Source of the DNA: Pelecanus crispus
Lineage: Eukaryota; Chordata; Aves; Pelecaniformes; Pelecanidae
Direction of reading: 5' to 3'
Assembly (NCBI RefSeq): GCF_030463565.1
Contig: NC_134662.1
Coordinates: 930,001-994,000 of the forward strand
DNA: 64,000 nucleotides
This document shows, piece after piece, positions 32,763 to 45,080 of the stretch. The position numbers and the translations under genes were made by a program. Below the pieces are notes generated by a model. That model was not told the origin of the DNA and ran no database searches. It worked only from the letters and a program-made list of their open reading frames with translations. Numbering within the stretch: the first letter of the stretch is position 1; every line of letters begins with the position of its first letter.

Positions 32763-35700
32763 ATTAGATGGGACTTCACTGGATGGGCCATTTGGAGCCT
32801 GGGGTCTTGACCATCTCTGTCATTCCCCTTTGTTTTAACTTGCTCCATCTGCCAAATCAACATGGACACAGGCCATTGCTGCATCAGGAGACAAGGACAC
32901 ACTGTCTGCACCCGACAAAATGCTTGGTCTTCACATGACTCAGTTGCTCACATGTAAATGGAGGAAATGGCACTAATCTTCCTACTGGAGGCTGCACAAG
33001 TTCAATGAGGTCTCAGGTCATGCAAGTGTGAGCTAGGGACTGGAAACGCAAGCCCTGTACCCTGCAAAGTTTCAATCATCTTTCCAGCAAAGCACATATT
33101 GGAATGGGCTACACAAGAAGATAATTTTATTCCAAAATGAATGTCTCTGGTTATGGGGAATAGACTGCATCACTCTGCCTGCACCACGCACCCAAAACAC
33201 CCCTGCAGACATGTGGCTGAGAGCCAGTCCAGCCACAAAGGGAAAAGGAGATGGATCATGGCAACACAGCCTGGTACACGGCTGATCTCTTTTGCTCCTT
33301 CTGCTAGGTCCACATCGGCTGCCGGTGGGGCAGTCCCAGAGGAAGGAAGGACATCTCTTATTCTTTGTGCCCCTGCTTCTCTCAGTGGCTTGGTCAGCAG
33401 CTTTTCTTACAGGAGGGTAGCCGATTTCACTGTTGGCTGGCTGCTGGAGGCTCAGGTGACCTGCAGCAAAAAGTGCTCTTTGCCTGGACAAGTGCATTTC
33501 TGACACTACCCAGAGAGGGGCAGAGCTGCCACACACTTGGCCATCCCTCAACCTCAGGGAGAAATGGTTGGCTAACAGTGAATATTTGTCGTTTTCCACT
33601 TCCTATGCCTGAAGTTCAGCTTGGCCTCTAGAACCTGTACTAAGTCCTACCCAGTTTTTTAATCCCCAGGTTAATACCCCTAGGCCTTTTTTAACCATAA
33701 ACTCACAGTGACTAACACCTTAAATCTTCTCCTTCAGCAGCTTTTTCCACGTTTCATTTCAACTTGCACCTGTGGCAATTTCCAGACACGTTTGAGTTAT
33801 TAAATAGGACACAGAGCAGCAGTCTGAAGCTATGGAGAAGGTGAAGAGCTCTGCTCCCACAGGATGGAGGTGTCTGATGCCCAGGCAGAGTCCTTCCAGG
33901 GTGGAGCAATCCTTGGGGAACAAACCCCATGGTGAGCTAACCCCCCTCAAGTCTCTCCTCTTTCCATGAGTGCCAGGCACGCTTGATCATCCACATTGCA
34001 CAGAGGCCACGTGATACTGTAAGTTATCAACAATGGGTAAAAAGGAAACTCACAATGTCACCCTTGTGAGAGGCAATGAGAAAAGACATGACAACTGTGC
34101 CTCATGTCACTTAGTCACCTCATAAAGGGTCTTCTGATGCTACCCTTGCACAGCCGTTTGAAGATAAAGAAAGGGCTTTGTTGGGAAACAGCCTGGAATA
34201 GCTTTCCCAAATCAGCTTCCTGGTGATTTTCTCCACAAATCACCTCTCAAAATGATTTATGCTAATCTCACAAGTAGACTAAAAATGTTACATAGGGACA
34301 GGGCAGTTTGTTTTGCACCCACTCCCTCTTTAAACATGCCCTCAGTCTGTATCTCTACCCAACTTGGAAAGACCTCAGTCCTAAACAAGTGAAGTTCTGG
34401 GCAAAGGGCTCTTGAGACAGATTTTTACAGAGGGTCTGTGTGGCTAAAACAGATGTCTGCAGAGCCAGTAGAACAACTACTTCTTTATCAACTCTCTGTT
34501 TTTTAAGACAGACATGGATTATCCATTGGATCTTTAAAAAGCAAAACACCTAAAGATGGGCTAAGTGTTGATTCATAATGTAATGATAAGGAAAAAAACC
34601 CCATGTGAATCTCTGTTAGCATGCAGTTATGGCAAATTCAGTTTGCTTTGCACAACCTGGATGAGGCACTGAGGCTGCAGGGTTGGGTTAGAAAAACCCA
34701 AGCAGATGGCTGTGTCCACTGTCCCATGGTTTCACTGTCTTCCAATAGGCACTTATTGCATTAGCCTATTGAAAGGGCTCAATTTGTCTGAACTGCTGAA
34801 AAAAACCCATTAAGGAGCATGCTGTAATGAATTGCAGGTGTGAGTGTGCGCAGCCCTGTCACCTGAACGTGCAGATGACTGGGAGGATGTACGTGAACCA
34901 TCCTTACCTAGACGTGTCATAGGAACATGGATGTTTTCTGTGTAGAAAGCCACTGGGATATTCCCAGTTGCTAACTGTCGTGGGGCAAGATGTGATTTTC
35001 TTGTATATTAAGCAATCCCTCAGCCCTTCCTTCCCTGGATTTTGCAATTATGTGGTCTTGTTCTCCTTGTTACAGTAACCTTAATTTGGGGGTTGGGATT
35101 AATTTTGTATCCTGCACTGCTCACTTAGCCCAGGGAGCAGAGTCCAGTTATGCAGCCGTGACCTTCATTCCAAGTTAGCAGAGTTTCTGCAAATGAATCT
35201 CCTTTGTGTTTCACAGAGCTGCTCAAATAATGGAATTTCCTCCCTATGGGAAACACCAGTATTTCAACATTTATTTTTGCCCTATTTTGGAAGAAAAAGT
35301 CAAAATTTCAACTCTTGCAACACATGAAGTTCAGGAAAATTCAGAAATGTGAAGAAATGTTTTGGTTTGGATGAGGCTGATATAAATCCACTCCCACCTG
35401 AGCTGTAATATTTCTGCATGTGAGTGCCTCTCATGATAATTTTTTTACCTCGTTGGATAGACTGCAACTCTCATGATACTCGGCAGTGTCCCCCTGTATC
35501 CAAGCCGCTATGGTGCATCATCCTTGATGCAGTCTGGAGGGTGAGCAAAGGCCAAGGAGAACAGGGCCAGGAGGGCTAAAAGAGAAAGAGCATGTGATGC
35601 AGTTCTCACTGACAGCACCTGCCAGGACATTTTGGTTAGAATTTCTGATAGGACAATGAAGCAAAGAAAATGATAGTTAAAAAATGGTGTATTTGATGAC

Positions 35701-38444
35701 AAAAATTAGTACCCCAAATTTTTGCCTGTGTAACAAACAAATTTTGCCTGGTAACAACTGGTGAGTGACACAAACTTTTGTGAGCTCCTGAAGTTTCTGT
35801 CATTCAGAAGTGCCCTCATTTTCTCCTTGGTTCTGCTGAGAGTGTATGTGATTGAGACGTTTCAGCTATTTTGAATCCCAGCTCATGCTCCCTGCTTCTC
35901 CCAGTGCACAGGGAACTTGTGCACACTTCTAGGGGGAGTTCTGCTTTGGGAGTTTGTGTGATTTGGTTTGTACCAATTTTTTAGAAATCTGTATATCACT
36001 GTATACACTATAGTGTGAACTGCAGATGCCTAAGGTGGTTGCTCTGGTGATGCGTGAAGTCTTAAAAAAAGCATTTTGTCGAACTGTTTAAGAAACTTTA
36101 CTGACACTTCCACTGCCAAATGAATCCCCTGCTCCCTCCCCTAAAGTTGGAAACTCACCCAGATTCCCCCAGCACAACAAGAGATGCGAGGAGCCATTTA
36201 GCTTTTCGTCCCTGCCCCCAGTCCACCTCTGACTCTTCCTTCCGGTCCCATGCTTTTCTACTGGCACTACAAACTGCCTAGCAGTTGTTCTGCCCAATGT
36301 ATTTGAAAGAGGCTTGATTTAGGTTTCATGCCATAAACACATTCTTTCTAAAGACCTTTTTTTGGCTTGCCTTATTGTATTTGTACATTTAACTCTACCC
36401 TATTTTATATTTTACCCATGACTTGGGAATGCAGCTTTCTTCCATGGTTTGTGCAGCACAGAAACAGTTCTAATGCCCACATGGCACTGTTTTTTCATTT
36501 CTTTTCTTCCATGAGCAGACTGCACCTATCCTTCTTTCCCACCACTGCTCTGCCTCCTGCAGTCTGTGCTTGGCTGTGCTTTGTATGGCACAAACAGCTT
36601 CCCCAGTTCTCATGCTCCCAGGTTTTGCAGCTCTCTCCCTGTTCACTGTTGCAGTTTCTGTGTGCAGTAGAGTTTCAGCACGGATGCTAACAGCCATCAG
36701 CTGCCTGGTTGTATATTAGTACAGAGTTTGCATTCTTTGTTAAGATGGCCGGAAAATCACTTTGCTGCTTCTGCAGATCTACTGCAGTCATAAAAAGCAA
36801 AGTACCAGAGCTGTCTCTTCTATGCTCTACTGGCATTTTAGCTGTTAACCAACTCTTTACATGTACTATGAGATGCTTCTTTTTACACTAGGCAGTTCTC
36901 TCACAGTCACTTACTCAGAAGTTTTGACAGCGGAATTCCAGATGTGCCAAATTGCTCTGGCTGCTCTAGGGACAGACATGCACTGCAACCTCACAAGTGA
37001 ATTCACAGCAGGTAGAAGCATTTCTTGGGGCCCATCTTCATACACCATTTGAAGCACTATGAAATGCATCCTGCCAGGATGAGGGATGGCATCGCTCCCA
37101 GGGATTGCCCTTACAAAGATATTATTTCTTATTGAAACTCTCACATGCAAATTTGTTCAATTAGAGTATTTCCTGCTGTGGAGAAGGGTAGTGTTCAATA
37201 CAGCACAAGATGGATGTGCCTTGCCACAGCTGCTCTGGGAGGAGGGAGAAGCCAGGGTAAATATGATGGCTGGGCTTTTCCCTGTCCCTTTCTCCACACC
37301 CTTATTCCTGAAAACCGCTATCTGCCCAGCAAGAGGCAATTCAGGCTGGTAGGCTAGCTGAATGCCCATAATAGAGTGAAATGAATGTGATCTGTTCTTA
37401 TCCCTTCATCTCCTGCCTTGTCAGATCTCACTCCATTCCTTCGGATGCTTTTCAAACAGTGAGGCTCAAATCTGAGGTGGTTTCTTCTATGGTCCAGGGT
37501 CTTTTCTGGGGATATTCACCTTTACAGAGTTTTTCTCACTTTGCCCTTTCTCTCCTCTGTTCCCTCTCCAGCAGCTCTTTCCTGCTGTTCTTCCCCAGCT
37601 CCCCAGCCTCCCTGCTGCCACAGCTGGGTGATGATGGGGCAACCAAGAATGGCTGGGGAGAAGGGAATCCCACCCAATTTCAGAATAAGGGTTGAGGTCT
37701 CAGGAAACACAAGTTATTAGATTGGAAGCAATGACTCTGGCATGGTCTCTGGCTTGAGTGATGTTAGCAGGTCCCTGGCAAGCCATGGAGGGGGACATTT
37801 AATGTTCAATGCAGGGTGCTGGCATCCCATAAGACAGCCATGGTAGCAGGAAGGCAAAAACTGAAAGAGCAGCTGTGTTGAGAGGAAGCTGCAGAGCTGC
37901 ATGTAGGATATACCATATTGTTTGACTGCAATTTTTAAGTAGCTAAGCAATACAAAAATAGTAAACAATATTTCCAGAAAACAGCAGCAGTCCTCTGAAC
38001 ACTAGTGGACACAATTATTATTTGTTCTGAGCATGGTTTGTTTCTGCAGATGAGACACTGCGATACAGCACCTTCATGTACACCCTGCTCCATATTAATA
38101 ACCTGAAATGTGTGAACTGGCAATTAATTACTTCAGGGGAATGGCTTGCATGGCTTTCCAACAACAGCATGCAACTTTCTTTGGGGCATCCTGTATTAGC
38201 GAGTTATACAAACTGGAGAAAGTCAAAAAGCCTTACTGTTGTTTCAAGTAGCTTGGTTGATACTACTACGGGCTAAGTCTGCCTTCTCTGAGCTGGGAAA
38301 ACAGGATGGAAATGCTTTACTCCTGCTGCTCTGATGATATATTTGTCCAAATTTAACTTGGCCCCTTTTCTTTGGCATTCTCTGCATGGTATTACCATTG
38401 GCATTGTGCTCTTCTCCAACAGCTCCCAATGCTGTATATGTGTA
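32763..38444. other. No gene recognised
   Basis: About 5.7 kb without a supported exon. The longest frame (33072-33599, minus, 175 codons) has no domain or coding-like composition that I can see. A short minus frame near 35508-35640 looks like a signal peptide, but it is followed by a stop and no splice donor. Confidence 0.4.
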
Positions 38445-38530
38445 TATGTATTACAAGGACAAAAGGGACCAATTGTGATCATCTAGTCTGACCTCCTTTT
38501 TCAGGACAGGAATAGCCCTGTGTTAATTAA
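38445..38530 (-). mobile_element. Ancient CR1-like 3' fragment
   Basis: The core GGGACCAATTGTGATCATCTAGTCTGACCTCC is the terminal sequence of old amniote CR1 relatives, in reverse orientation. It is degraded, so the limits are approximate. Confidence 0.6.
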
Positions 38531-41500
38531 TTTTCTTTTAAGTAGAATATACTATTTAGAAAAATTTCTGAACCTGCATTACTCTCTTCTGGTGGTGATG
38601 AATTCACCACAATTCCAGGCAAATTATATAAGCCTGGGTCTACCTGACCCTGGAAATTATGCATGATAATTAGGAAGAAGCAGTCAGCTGCTGCTGTGGA
38701 GGAACTGAACTGAACTTATTAATATTAATGGTAATACTGACATTGACACACCAAGAGGCTGTAGCTTAATCAATGTGGATATGCAAACACTCATGCACAC
38801 AGCACCGGCAGATACAGTCTTAGAGGTTAAAATGCAAATGAAATCTGGCATATGAAAAGATACGCTTAGTCAAGTGTAAAGATACACTTAGTCAAGGTGG
38901 ATGATCCTGCAGCAGTCACTGGGTCAGCAGCACCTCAAGTTTCTTCCAGATGCCCCCTCAAATCTTCACTTCCCTCAGTGTAGATTCATGTCATTCCTCC
39001 TCTTCTCCTCCCAAGTGAGATCTTAGACTACAGACCCAAGTGTTGTGTTGACTTCTGGGGTGTGATTTTGCAATTTGCTTTCCATTGTGAGTCTATCCAG
39101 TTATTCACTGGCTTTCTGGAAGGAGAAGAATTCAAAACTGCAGGACTTTAGAGAAAGCAGAGCTCTAGAGGAAATCTACACCCTTGGCTTTCCTTCACTG
39201 AATTGCAGAATCCCCTAAAACCAGCTGCTTTCAGCCACTCTTGATGGACTTTGTCTTTCATTCTCTCAAGTTCTCTCTTGGAAAAGCATGCTCTCCCTCT
39301 CTCTTCTTGAGACACTTTATTTCACTCTTTTTATGACACCTTCTGTGATGTTTCTTAGGATCCTAATTTTGACAGAACATCTGTTCACCTTGGGGTAGAG
39401 CCTTGCCATAAGAACCCCAAGTGGAGAACTCAAAGGTTCCTGGATCCAGCAGGAATCTTCACATCTTCCCCATGTGGAGCATCTTCTGGAAGCTGTATCA
39501 GAAAGATACAGAATCTCCTCTTAAGGACTGCAGGTGATATTAAATGCATCTCCTTGCCTATCTGCCTTTGCAGGCAGAGAACGGTATCTTGTATCAAAGT
39601 CATATTTAGCTATATGCCTATCTTTGGGTCTTGTCCAGTCAGCAAGATCTCTGCCAGATCACTCTTTTATAGGTGTAAGTACATTAATGCAGTGTTAAGT
39701 CAATAAACCAGCTTTCACCTTGACAGTTGAATTGGTTGAGCTTCATAAGCTTTTCCCCTCCTGTTACATCTTTGACCACTTTGAAGTATTTCAGGGGAAA
39801 GTGTGGTCTTCCCTTCATCCAGTTCTCCAGAGCTGGTGTCTCAGTGATAGTTCTGCCCCATTCAGTGCTACAGAAGGGTCTGCTGGGCACCCTTCACCCA
39901 CCGAGACTGCACGGATTTGGTGCCTGGGTCTCCCTGGCACACACAGGCAGTGTGCACACACAATACTGGGCTGTGATTCAGAAGGTCTCTGTACGTGTAG
40001 AGGGTGCTCCAAGCTGGCTGCACGCCAGCACGCAGCATAGCCATGTAAGGGCAATCACACTGTATGGGATCCCTTTGGCCTCTAACCCAGCATCCTTGCT
40101 GAGCTCCCAGACAGGGAGTTTTCTCCCCATCCCCTATCATGGATCATAAAGCAGATGGGTGAAGCAGTGGCCCCACATGCCTGTGGGTGTCAGGCTGAGC
40201 TCAGGCAGGCACACAGGGCCCAAGTCCTTGCACAGAGAAGCTTGGAATGGTGCTGGCTGCATGCTGTCAACAGAGGCAACGCTAACTGTCTCACAGCTCA
40301 TTACAGAAACTGAGCCAAAGGGAAGGCACGTTCCCAGCTTATCAGGCCACCTCCTCTGTGAGCTCTCTGATCTACTTTTCCAGTGATTGTTCCTGACCTA
40401 GGAGAAGCCCCTGAGAAATCTCACAGTTCATAGCCTGCAGCTAAACGAGCATCCACAAGCAGCCACTGTGGGGAGCCGGGAGCATGGCACATGCAGTCTG
40501 AATAACCAGCTGGAAAATTCCACTCCTCTTTGTCACAGCAGACCATGCTGAAGTGCTTGGGAAGTAAACCTTGCCAGTGGTGTGTTTATCTGTTCGCCGG
40601 GCTGCTGCTCTGCTTTGCTCCCGTGAATTGTGCCACATTTGCCAGGATACCTGCACTATCTGCTCAGCCCTCATTTAGCACTGCGATAAGAAGTAGCTCT
40701 GGAACAGTGTCCTGCCTCCTTTGCTCTGCTCTGCTAAAATATTTTTTTTAGCACTGCTGATAGTCAATACAGAGTGACACAAAGGGTGAGGCTCCAGAAT
40801 GGGGATGCCAGCAGAACTGACCTGTCCTCTAGCTCTGGCCAAGCTGACCACAAGAAACGTGTTCCTCTGATGCTTTCACTCCTTGCACCTCTGCTAAGTG
40901 ATCAGCTCTAGAAAACCTCTCCTCACCCCAGATTAACTCAAAACCTGTTAACTTGTGTAAAATTGGTCAAACAACTTACAATGGTCTCTCCTTACTTACT
41001 TACTTAAAGACTATGAAACCATGAATAATAAAGTAATACTAATAAATGCTAGCCTTTCAACACTGAAGGAATCCCGACTGGCTGAAGATCTGAAAGTGTG
41101 CATGTGCTCCCAGCTCTCATCTCTCTCTGCCTTATTTGTGCACGTTTTTCCCCCTTCTTGTCATATTCCCCCCCCCACACACACACACACTCTTACCTTC
41201 TGAGTTTGCAGCTGTGATCACTGTAGGTTTGTTTAATCCCCTGTTAGGAGGTGAGAAAAGCCTGTGAGTGTTTGGGCAGAAAGCCTCACACTACAGTGTC
41301 ACTTAGGTCACCAGCATACACCCAGTGTTAACCAATGGGAATAAATCCCATGGGAATTTGACAGCTGTAAATCCTGGAAACTAGGCTTCATATTTTTAAT
41401 GCACTATTGCTGTTTTCCTTGCAATACTATGTAATGAAATAATAGAGAAACCTTTGGATTTAAGCAGCAAATGAAGAAATAAACATAATTCAGACTTTTC

Positions 41501-44026
41501 TCCTGTAACAGTCCTAAAACATGGAGTGTCTCACTTTCTAATGGTCACAAGGCACCCCGCTACTTCTGATTATGGGAGGCACAAGGAAATGCAGAGCAAG
41601 TGGCTCCATGGTTATCCAAGGGACTGAACATCCACCTTGCAGCAATCATGTGCTCTTGGTGCTGACAAGAAGGGGAGCGAGGTGCAGGCAAGAAGCGCTC
41701 CCTGAAGTATTTTACTTAGGTACTCAGTAACAAGGTTATTTAATAAGGCTTCAGTTCCATGATATGCTTCCCTTAGACAGGTTTTTAAATGCATATATAA
41801 GTTTCATCCACATGTTTAAAACATTGCCTCAAAAAAGAGTTGATGGGGAAGGTCTGTTAGCACTTTCCAGGTCAGCTAATTTAAAATATGGTATCAGAAG
41901 AGGGACTGAAATTTAAAGAAGTGATGCTTGCTCAGTCTAACCAGCATTTCCAGGGATCTAGCACGAAAATTACCAAAAATTGTTTCTTGAGTTCTGGTTA
42001 AAATGCGTGTCTTGCATAGCCATGGTAGAAAATGTGAAAGACTAGACTGAGTGAAGTGACACAGTCAGTATCCTGCCTTACATGAAGCCCAAAAGCAAAG
42101 CTGCTTCTTGAAGGTCAGAAGTGTGTGAGCTTCTGTTCACAAAACCTGGATTTGCATAAACTTTGTAAGAACAAATTATATTAGAGATATCCCATACCCT
42201 CATCGCCTGTTCCTGTGACAATGGGAAATGGCACAAAATCTCTGAAAAACAGAAATAAGAAAGAGTATTTCCTGGTCTTTGCAAGTCCCTTAGCACCTTT
42301 AATGCTTCCCCGGATCAGGAGTCCTGCCCACATTTGGGATCTCCTGTTTGAATAACAAAGTTTCCATCCAAAATTAAGCAGCAATCTGAGCATTACCTTT
42401 ACAGGGTTCTCACCATACCTTCACACTGTAGACCTGGAGTAAAGCCTGTGGAGGGCTCGGGAGGCAGGGGGAGCCCAGGTTTGCTCAGGAACCGACCTCT
42501 GCCTGCTCAAGTTGAACGACAGCATCTGCAAACTCCCAACTGCAGAGGAAAGCCAGGCACCAAGCTTGTGAAGATGGAAAGAAATACTTTGGAGAGGAGC
42601 AGTTAGCCACAAGCATCACATCCACGGCTTGCTCCTTATTCCTTCTTGTGCCTGTGACTTCTGCTGGCCCCACTGTCACCCCTCCAGCACCTGGCCGCTG
42701 CCTGGCACGAGGCTGGGAGCCAGGGCCAGGACAAGCTGCAGTGGTGCACAGATATCTCCTGGCTGAGCACTATGCTCAGATAGTGGCACAGCGAGAGCAG
42801 ACAGTTGGCAGGGCTCAGACCCTGTTCACTTGCTGCTGGGAGATGTTGGGCAATGGAGTCTGATGGTAGCAGGAGCTGCTGGAGGGGAGAAGCAGAAAGG
42901 AGCCAGGAGGCCTGAAGTCAGGTCTCACAATGCTGAGAGCTGAGGGAGACAGAGTTTGTCCTGGGGATAAAATTGACTATAACTGATAATGCTGTCCCCT
43001 ATTAATAATGAAGCATTTGCAAAGTCAAAACACAGGAGGACCTTCTTAGAGCACACAATTATGCACAGGGGTCCCTGGGAAAGGCCAAACAAGCTCTGTC
43101 CCGCGCCCTGAACACTACAGTTGTGACTTTCAGCATGGGGATGGCGCTGATGCTGTGCTTGCTACCATATCTGCTGGCCCAGGCTGATCGAGCTGCAGCG
43201 TTGCTCACCATATGGTTGCTCTTGCATGATGCTGTGCGGCATCCTTGCAGATGCACTGTCTTACTGGGAATGCACTCCTGGACCGCTTAGGTGATGTTAA
43301 ATTGCGTGGTGCATATATATCCCAAATACCAATGTATGAGGGCGTTGCTTATTTTTCTTTCAAGAGGTTGACCGCTTCCCTTAGCTTAGGCTGCCTTTGC
43401 GCCACAAGGGCCTCACTGAAGGCTATGGTGGGATCTTTCTAGAAAGGTCTTGATGTCCAGCAGGTCATCAGTGGAGACAGACACCACATCTGACCTCCAG
43501 CTGAGTGTCCTGTACAACACTGTAAATATGGGCTCTGCAGCCAGCAGCTGCAGCACAGACTCCCATGCCCAGTATCACAGGGTGCTGCATGCATAAATGC
43601 TTTTCAGCAAATGTTTCTTTTCTCCTTGAGTAAGAATGATCATTTCTATATCTACAGTGAATGGACACCTTAGAAAAATGCAAGAATAGTCTAAGATGCC
43701 AGCCCTATTTCAATAGAGAAATCACCTTTATTGTAATATGCTTTTGAGAAACATCTTTATAGATAAATGACTTTTCTTTTTTTCCCCTGCCAAAATAATA
43801 AATATGAACTGTTTTGTTCATAGGCAATTATAAATCTTCTTCTTACAAAGCAAAGTTCAGAAGTGCCCACTCACTCTGCAATGAATACATTCACAAGAGC
43901 TATAGAAGATCTGGATTCAGATCTCTGCTCCATCTCAGCAGGGCTGAAACCCATGTTTTAGGGGTGTAATCTACCTAACAGGCTATTCCAAATGGTGAAT
44001 GCTTTGGGTCCCTTGCTGGGTCCAAT
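38531..44026. other. No gene recognised; one (CA)n tract
   Basis: A C-rich and CA microsatellite lies at about 41169-41192. 43040-43450 has a GC- and CpG-richer composition than its surroundings, without a recognisable product. Otherwise I see nothing. Confidence 0.4.
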
Positions 44027-44031
44027 CCAGT

Positions 44032-44598
44032 TGTCGTTTAGCCCCAGCCAGCAACTAAGCACCACGCAGCCGCTCGCTCACTCCCCCTACCCCAATGGGA
44101 TGGGGAAGAGAATCGGAGGAGTAAGAGTGAGAAACACTCCTGGGTTGAGATAAGAACAGTTTAATAATTGAAATAAAGTAAAATAGTAATGATAATAATA
44201 ACAATATAATAATGATAATAATAATAACAATATACAAAGCAAGTGACGCACAATGCAATTGCTCACCACCTGCCGACTGATGCCCAGCCAGTTCCCGAGC
44301 AGCGATCGCCGCTCCCCGGCCAACCCCCCCCAGTTTCTATACTGCCCATGACGCCGTATGGTATGGAACAGCCCTTTGGTCAGTTTGGATCAACTATTCT
44401 GGCTGTGCCCCCTCCCAGTTTCTTGTGCACCTGGCAGAGCATGGGAAGCTGAAAAGTCCTTGACCAGCATAAGCAGCACTGAGCAACAACTAAAAACATC
44501 AGCATGTTATCAACATTCTTCTTCTACTAAATCCAAAACACAGCACTATGCCCGCTACTAGGAAGAAAATTAACTCTATCCCAGCTGAAACCAGGACA
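44032..44598 (-). mobile_element. Solo ERVL-type LTR with perfect 5-bp target duplication
   Basis: On the minus strand it runs from TGTCCTGG at 44598 to the terminus at 44032, 567 bp. CCAGT stands on both sides (44027-44031 and 44599-44603). It contains the family U3 start and an ATTATTATA-rich stretch at 44161-44240 (plus-strand orientation) before the poly(A) area. No internal viral sequence is present. Confidence 0.95.
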
Positions 44599-44789
44599 CC
44601 AGTCTGTGTAGATAGTATGCGGTAAAGAAGAGCCAGAAGGGAAAATTGAAGCAGGGCTGGCAGATGCCTGCAGGACACAGCACTGATTCAGCAACACTGA
44701 ACAAGCACAGATGAAGAAATGCAATCATGGATTTGTACAGTATGGAGTTACTACTGGGCAAGCCACTCAGACCATCCCAGTTTGACTGA

Positions 44790-45080
44790 ACAACTCAAAA
44801 TTCTTCCGTCTTTCCTCATGGGTGATGTTTTCCAACTCTTGCCTTCTCTGGACTGTCCAGTTGTCCCACATCTTTTCTGAAGTCTGTAGATTCCAAACAG
44901 GGATGCAGTACTCAAAGCAAAGCCTCTTAGGACTGGTGATTAGAACTGAAAGCTTGCTTTAGTTTGCTTACTGGCAGCATTTCAGATCTCCTTAGGATCC
45001 TTTTTTTGCAGCAGTGCCTCTTACAGACCACAGTGACAATCCTGTATTAAACCAGCAAGGCACAGGAATGTGCTAATTCT
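44790..45080 (-). mobile_element. Old CR1 fragment, minus strand
   Basis: The order of blocks (TTTCCAACTCTTGCCTTCTC, a TGCAGTACTCAAAGCAAAGC block, TTTTTTTGCAGCAG) follows the reverse of the CR1 3' region, but identity is low and the edges are unclear. Confidence 0.6.

Noticed and set aside
33072..33599. 175-codon minus-strand frame
   Set aside because: No recognised domain, no splice context, no similarity to a known family that I can see. The length is within chance over 64 kb.
35508..35702. Minus-strand frame with a signal-peptide-like LSLLALLALFSLAFA
   Set aside because: It stops ten residues after the hydrophobic stretch and no GT donor follows in phase, so it is not a supported first exon.
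39727..40149. 140-codon plus-strand frame
   Set aside because: No motif, and overlapping frames of similar length exist on the other strand.
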